A DNA stretch of 64,000 nucleotides from AP-15 sp963700195 (lineage in GTDB: Bacteria > Pseudomonadota > Alphaproteobacteria > ATCC43930 > CGMCC-115725): positions 1 to 64,000 of the forward strand of contig CAVOWQ010000019.1 of assembly GCA_963700195.1 (NCBI GenBank), written 5' to 3'. Under the pieces are notes generated by a model. The model had not been told where the DNA came from. It did no database searches and saw nothing but the letters and a program-made list of their open reading frames with translations. This document shows positions 60,801-64,000 of the stretch, in pieces. Positions within the stretch are counted from its first letter, which is position 1, and each line of letters opens with the position of its first letter. A program made the position numbers and the translations under genes.

Positions 60801-60864
60801 CTCAATGGCAGAGCAGGAGCTTCCCAAGCTTCTGACGAGGGTTCGATTCCCTTCACCCGCTCCA
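60791..60864 (+). tRNA. tRNA-Gly (CCC), CCA encoded
   Basis: GCGGGTG pairs with CACCCGC. The D-arm is GCTCAATGGCAGAGC, the anticodon stem GGAGC/GCTTC encloses TTCCCAA, giving anticodon CCC, and the T-arm is GAGGGTTCGATTCCCTT. Discriminator T is followed by CCA at 60862-60864. The 5' end overlaps the stop of the cupin gene. Confidence 0.95.
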
Positions 60865-60880
60865 GCCTGAGCTTCCGGAG

Positions 60881-60907
60881 ATGGCCGGATCAAGTCCGGC
60901 CATGACG
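60881..60907. repeat. Half copy of palindromic repeat, family C
   Basis: ATGGCCGGATCAAGTCCGGCCATGACG, one arm of the element at 55001-55083. It overlaps the 3' end of the phosphoesterase gene. Confidence 0.75.
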
Positions 60908-61708
60908 ATCAAAGTTCCATCGCTCGCCAAGGAGCGCGTAACGTGCGGTTTCGGCATCGGCAAAGTCTCTCCCGGCGAAGGCGCGGACCGTGCAGGTTAC
61001 GGCAGTGGGCTCGATGTAGAGCAGGTTGTAGGAATTCGGTTCGCCGCGAAGCCGGGTCGAGATGGCGGTTCCGGCTTGGACGAACAGGATCGAGCCGTTG
61101 CTGACGAGGTCGCTGCCGGGCAAGTCGCCGCTGTAGGCGCGGTGGTAATGGCCTGAGAGCACCATCCGGACACCGGCCTCGGTCAGCGCTCTGCGCACCA
61201 TCGCAGCCCGGCCGACCGGAGCCAGATCGCCCGCCGTGACGGGTACCGCCAACGGATGGTGCATCGCCAAAATCCTCAGCCGGTTCGCCGGCACTTCCGC
61301 GAAGACCGATTTGATCGCGGCGGTCTGCCCGTACGAAATTCGTCCGTTCGAGAAGGCTGCCGAGCGGGCGGTATTGAGGCCCAAAAGCGCGATCCCGTCA
61401 TCGGCGAAAAATGGCTGCAGCTCGTCGCAGATGTAGCGGCGGTAGCGGGCGAGCCGTCCGACAAAGCGCTCGATGATATCGTAGAGCGGAACATCGTGGT
61501 TGCCGGGGATGACGATGACCGGCCGGGGCAATCTCTCGAGAAACGCGCGGGCGGCGGCGAACTGCCGATGGCGGGCACGCTGTGTCAGATCGCCGGTGAC
61601 GACGACGATGTCCGGCTTCGCCTCCGATATGTCGGCCAGCAAGCGCTCGGCCGCGGTTTCGTCGTGCCGCCCGAAATGCAGATCCGAGATATGGGCAATC
61701 GTTCTCAC
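60890..61708 (-). CDS. Calcineurin-like metallophosphoesterase
   Basis: A 272-residue cytosolic phosphoesterase with all metal motifs: ISDLHFGRHD (D-x-H), VTGDLTQRAR (GDxxxR), PGNHD, MHHPLAVPV, and LSGHYHRAYSG (GHxH). It is closest in pattern to cAMP phosphodiesterase/CpdA-like and nucleotidase enzymes; the substrate is undetermined. The last residues (DRHGRT) and the TGA stop come from a family C repeat half, so the natural C-terminus has been replaced or extended. It is followed by GST on the same strand upstream. Confidence 0.9.
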   Translation of the reverse strand: MRTIAHISDLHFGRHDETAAERLLADISEAKPDIVVVTGDLTQRARHRQFAAARAFLERLPRPVIVIPGNHDVPLYDIIERFVGRLARYRRYICDELQPFFADDGIALLGLNTARSAAFSNGRISYGQTAAIKSVFAEVPANRLRILAMHHPLAVPVTAGDLAPVGRAAMVRRALTEAGVRMVLSGHYHRAYSGDLPGSDLVSNGSILFVQAGTAISTRLRGEPNSYNLLYIEPTAVTCTVRAFAGRDFADAETARYALLGERWNFDRHGRT

Positions 61709-61709
61709 A

Positions 61710-62294
61710 CTATTGCGGCAGGGCGTACCCGATCGCGCTTTCGATCTCGATGGTCCGCCGCACCGCCGGTCGCGCCATCATCCGTTCGTAATGAGCCGAC
61801 AGGCCGGGGAAGTCGCCGAGGTTCGGCTTCCGCGAATTCACAAAGCGCCAATAGAGCCGAAAGAGATGGATATCGGCGATCGAATAGCGCCCGACTGTCC
61901 ATTCGCTCCCGGCCAATCGTTGCTCGGCGATGCCGAACACCTCCCGCCAGCGCTCGGGACCGATGCGCCGGGCCGGGTGGATCGTCGATGCGATGAACGA
62001 CATCCACGATATCGCATGCGCCTCGGCTTCGAGGCCGCCCGCGGGCCACAGCCCGGCCTCGGGAAAGCGTTTGGCAAGGTAATAGAGGATCGCCGCGACT
62101 TCGGTCAGCGGCCGGCCGTCGATCATTAACGTCGGCACTTTGGCTTCAGGATTGACGGCAAGGTACTCGGGTTGGTGCTGCTCACCCTTGGCGAGCGACA
62201 CCAACCGGCGCTCGAAATCGGCGCCGATTTCGTGCAACGCAATGTGCACGGCCATCGAACTCGACCCGGGTGAGAAATACAGCGTCAGCATCAA
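61710..62294 (-). CDS. Glutathione S-transferase family protein
   Basis: A 194-residue GST. The N-terminal thioredoxin fold reads MLTLYFSPGSSSMAVHIALH, NPEAKVPTLMIDGRPLTEVA with the cis-Pro. The C-terminal helical domain has WMSFIASTIHPARRI and ADIHLFRLYWRFVNSRKPNL. It probably conjugates or binds glutathione; the substrate is unknown. ATG 62294 or the next codon starts it. It is one base from the phosphoesterase start and probably in the same transcript. Confidence 0.92.
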   Translation of the reverse strand: MMLTLYFSPGSSSMAVHIALHEIGADFERRLVSLAKGEQHQPEYLAVNPEAKVPTLMIDGRPLTEVAAILYYLAKRFPEAGLWPAGGLEAEAHAISWMSFIASTIHPARRIGPERWREVFGIAEQRLAGSEWTVGRYSIADIHLFRLYWRFVNSRKPNLGDFPGLSAHYERMMARPAVRRTIEIESAIGYALPQ

Positions 62295-62315
62295 AACTCC
62301 CCTTATGGTGCGACC

Positions 62316-63419
62316 TCAGCTCCCGACGGCCGTCGTTAGCTTCATAAAGCCGTCCATTGCGGCGGGATCGGTCCAGCGCAACACGGCGACGACATCGTTC
62401 TGCGGATCAATCCACGTCAAATTACCACCGGCGCCGCGGGCGTAGTAGCTCCGCTCCGAGGCGCTCGCATAAAGCGCGCGCCCAGTGTTGAGCCACCACA
62501 GGTAACCGTAATTGGCGTAGAGTGGGCAAGGGTCGAGCATCCGTTCGATCCAGGCTTCCGATAAGATGCGGCGGCTGCCCCAAACTCCGCGGCGCAATAG
62601 CAGCATACCGATCCGCGCCTGGTCTCGGGCACTGATGAAAACCCCGCCGCCCCAATGCCCGCCGCCCGACACCGACTGCACCCGTCGGCCGTCGATCTCG
62701 ACATAGGAGTTGCGATAGCCGAGCCATTCCCACTCCGGCGAAGCGCCGATCGGGTCCATGACCAATTCGCGGAACACCTCGGGGAGTGGCCGGCGCCAGA
62801 CCCGCAGCAGCGCAAGGCTCAGCCGGTTGACCCGAACGTCGTTGTATTCCCAGAATTCGCCAGGCGCCCGGAGATCGCGGTGGCTGCCCTTGGGCGCCGT
62901 GCTCGGGCGACCGCCGACCACGCGGTTGCGGTCGATCTGGTCGGGCTTGTCCCACAGCACCCCTTCCCATTCCGAGGTTTGCTGTAAGAGGTGGTGCCAG
63001 GTGATCGCGTCGTTGTGCGGCGGATCGAAACCGCCGTCGTCGGCCCTGACGCGGACCCTCTCATGCGAATCGCCGATCAGACCGCGATCCCAGGCGAGAC
63101 CGGCAAGGATCGAGAGATAGCTCTTGGCGACGCTGAAGGTCATATCCACCCGCGTCGTATCGCCCCATTCGGCGACGACGAGCCCGTTGCGCAGCAGGAG
63201 ACCATTTGGGCCGCCGCGCCGACGCACCGGCCCGAGGGTCTCGTTCCAGGGCGGGCGCTCGGCGAAGTCGCTAGCCACCATCCGGGCGAGATCTCGGCTC
63301 CACGGTGTTTCATGTTCACTCGCATGTTGCGCAGCGGCGATGGCGTTGGCGTCCAGCACGGTTTTGCCGGGTGTCGCGCGTTTCCAGGGAGCGGGGTCGG
63401 GCGGAGGGAAATAGGTCAT
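62316..63419 (-). CDS. Serine hydrolase of the beta-lactamase family
   Basis: A 367-residue class C beta-lactamase-like hydrolase. The nucleophile motif is SVAK in TFSVAKSYLSILAGLAWD (S-x-x-K) and the second motif is in GEFWEYNDVRVNRLSLALLR (YND). The C-terminal GYLWWLNTGRALYASASERS replaces the usual KTG box. There is no signal peptide, so probably cytosolic. Members include esterases and D-aminopeptidases; activity against antibiotics is not implied. Confidence 0.88.
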   Translation of the reverse strand: MTYFPPPDPAPWKRATPGKTVLDANAIAAAQHASEHETPWSRDLARMVASDFAERPPWNETLGPVRRRGGPNGLLLRNGLVVAEWGDTTRVDMTFSVAKSYLSILAGLAWDRGLIGDSHERVRVRADDGGFDPPHNDAITWHHLLQQTSEWEGVLWDKPDQIDRNRVVGGRPSTAPKGSHRDLRAPGEFWEYNDVRVNRLSLALLRVWRRPLPEVFRELVMDPIGASPEWEWLGYRNSYVEIDGRRVQSVSGGGHWGGGVFISARDQARIGMLLLRRGVWGSRRILSEAWIERMLDPCPLYANYGYLWWLNTGRALYASASERSYYARGAGGNLTWIDPQNDVVAVLRWTDPAAMDGFMKLTTAVGS

Positions 63420-63562
63420 CGGAACTCGGTCTTGCTCACCGGGGTTGACTTTCGATGCATCGGCACGATGTCGTGAGACGTGCGGCCGTGCCGCTATATA
63501 CTGGCTATTTGGCGGAAAAGCTTGCTAGACTAGTCTTCCGCCGCCGCTTCGAGGTCGTCGCA

Positions 63563-63823
63563 ATGGGTTCCTTCAGCTTGATGCACTGGATCGTGGTCTT
63601 GGCCATTATCCTCATTCTGTTCGGTGCCGGGAAGCTGCCCCGGGTGATGGGCGATTTCGCCAAGGGCATCAAGGCCTTCAAGGCTGGAATGAAGGACGAG
63701 GAGGACGAAGCCGAAGCAACGGCGCCGCCGGCCCAGGTGTCGCCTCCCGCGGCTGCCAACGCTTCGGTGGCTCCGGCCGCCAGCGTTGCGGATCACGCGC
63801 GCGAGCCGGCCAAGACCGCATAG
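63563..63823 (+). CDS. tatA: Twin-arginine translocase subunit TatA
   Basis: An 86-residue TatA, the pore-forming part of the Tat system for exporting folded proteins. ATG 63563 opens MGSFSLMHWIVVLAIILILF, one membrane helix, followed by the hinge GAGKLPRVMGDFAKGIKAFK, an amphipathic helix and an acidic, Ala/Pro-rich tail. tatB and tatC do not follow; the next gene is a SET-domain protein. No typical Tat operon is therefore visible here. Confidence 0.93.
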   Translation: MGSFSLMHWIVVLAIILILFGAGKLPRVMGDFAKGIKAFKAGMKDEEDEAEATAPPAQVSPPAAANASVAPAASVADHAREPAKTA

Positions 63824-63834
63824 GTCTCAACGTC

Positions 63835-64000
63835 TTGCACGATGCGGCGGCAAGCGGCCGCATCTTGCCGGTCCCTAACCATCTTCTCGAAATCCTCACG
63901 AGGCCGGGGCGCGGCAGAGGGGTCTTCGCGCGCGAACCGATCGCGCCGGGGACGCTGATAGAGGCGGCGCCGGTGATCATTCTGCCGGCGGCGGACTGTC
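63835..64000 (+). CDS. SET-domain protein, partial at window edge
   Basis: A frame without ATG runs from TTG 63835 (or TTG 63865) to the edge: LPVPNHLLEILTRPGRGRGV then FAREPIAPGTLIEAAPVIIL. GRGVFAREPIAPGTLIE is the N-terminal signature of SET-domain lysine methyltransferases. The start codon is uncertain and the remaining two thirds lie outside the window. Confidence 0.6.
   Translation, partial: MHDAAASGRILPVPNHLLEILTRPGRGRGVFAREPIAPGTLIEAAPVIILPAADC

Overview
The window is about 64 kb of GC-rich DNA from an alphaproteobacterium, most likely Rhodospirillales-like; no rRNA or species-level marker is present, so the lineage is inferred from gene order. Supporting clusters are pntAA-pntAB-pntB; Cbp3 chaperone/DUF177-rpmF-plsX-fabH-ihfA facing a divergent bamE; ribE-ribH-nusB-thiL-hppA; COQ9-def divergent from rpsU; DUF484-xerC next to priA; and mdh / sucC-sucD-sucA-odhB-lpd.

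Layout. 0-4 kb (minus): an aconitase broken by many frameshifts, then an ECF sigma factor and its anti-sigma, both frameshifted, with a recognisable ECF-type promoter in front of the sigma gene. 3.8-6.8 kb: the proton-translocating transhydrogenase operon, with one frameshift in pntAA. 6.8-10 kb: debris, namely a solute-binding-protein fragment, an SDR/SnoaL chimera, a frameshifted class III CoA-transferase and the 3' end of an SDR. 10-16 kb: accessory genes (DUF427, SDR, LysR regulator, hypothetical, oligopeptide-type binding protein, VOC protein, a 48-aa lipoprotein). 16.4-16.9 kb: two abutting gene fragments whose parents are both in this window (an HdeA-like gene at 37.7 kb and pntB at 5.4 kb). 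16.9-32.4 kb: housekeeping genes (PLP dehydratase, parC, recO, era, deacetylase, tRNA-Pro, ihfA, fabH, plsX/rpmF, Cbp3/DUF177, bamE, hppA, thiL, nusB, ribH, ribE). 32.4-49.4 kb: DUF3617, two MFS paralogues, COQ9, def, rpsU, HdeA-like, dioxygenase, alcohol dehydrogenase, DUF2161, methyltransferase-like, priA, DUF484, xerC, a Lin0512 pair, nitroreductase, a CMD-family protein and a broken Phd antitoxin. 49.5-59.3 kb: the lower TCA/2-oxoglutarate dehydrogenase block with an OmpA-family gene inserted between mdh and sucC. 59.4-64 kb: dienelactone hydrolase, cupin, tRNA-Gly, phosphoesterase, GST, serine hydrolase, tatA and the start of a SET-domain gene.

Two themes stand out. First, an unusual number of otherwise well-conserved genes carry single-base frameshifts, and two neighbouring ORF pairs (L32-PlsX and Cbp3-DUF177) read as in-frame fusions. 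Either the genome is undergoing gene decay or the assembly has indel errors. Second, four families of palindromic repeats punctuate gene ends. One sits in frame inside the odhB linker, another supplies the C-terminus and stop codon of xerC, and a third supplies the last codons and stop of the phosphoesterase gene.

I did not find a CRISPR array, prophage, insertion sequence or recognisable new defence system. The most unusual signals are the in-frame repeat in odhB, the HdeA/pntB debris junction and a 13-bp inverted repeat enclosing tRNA-Pro.
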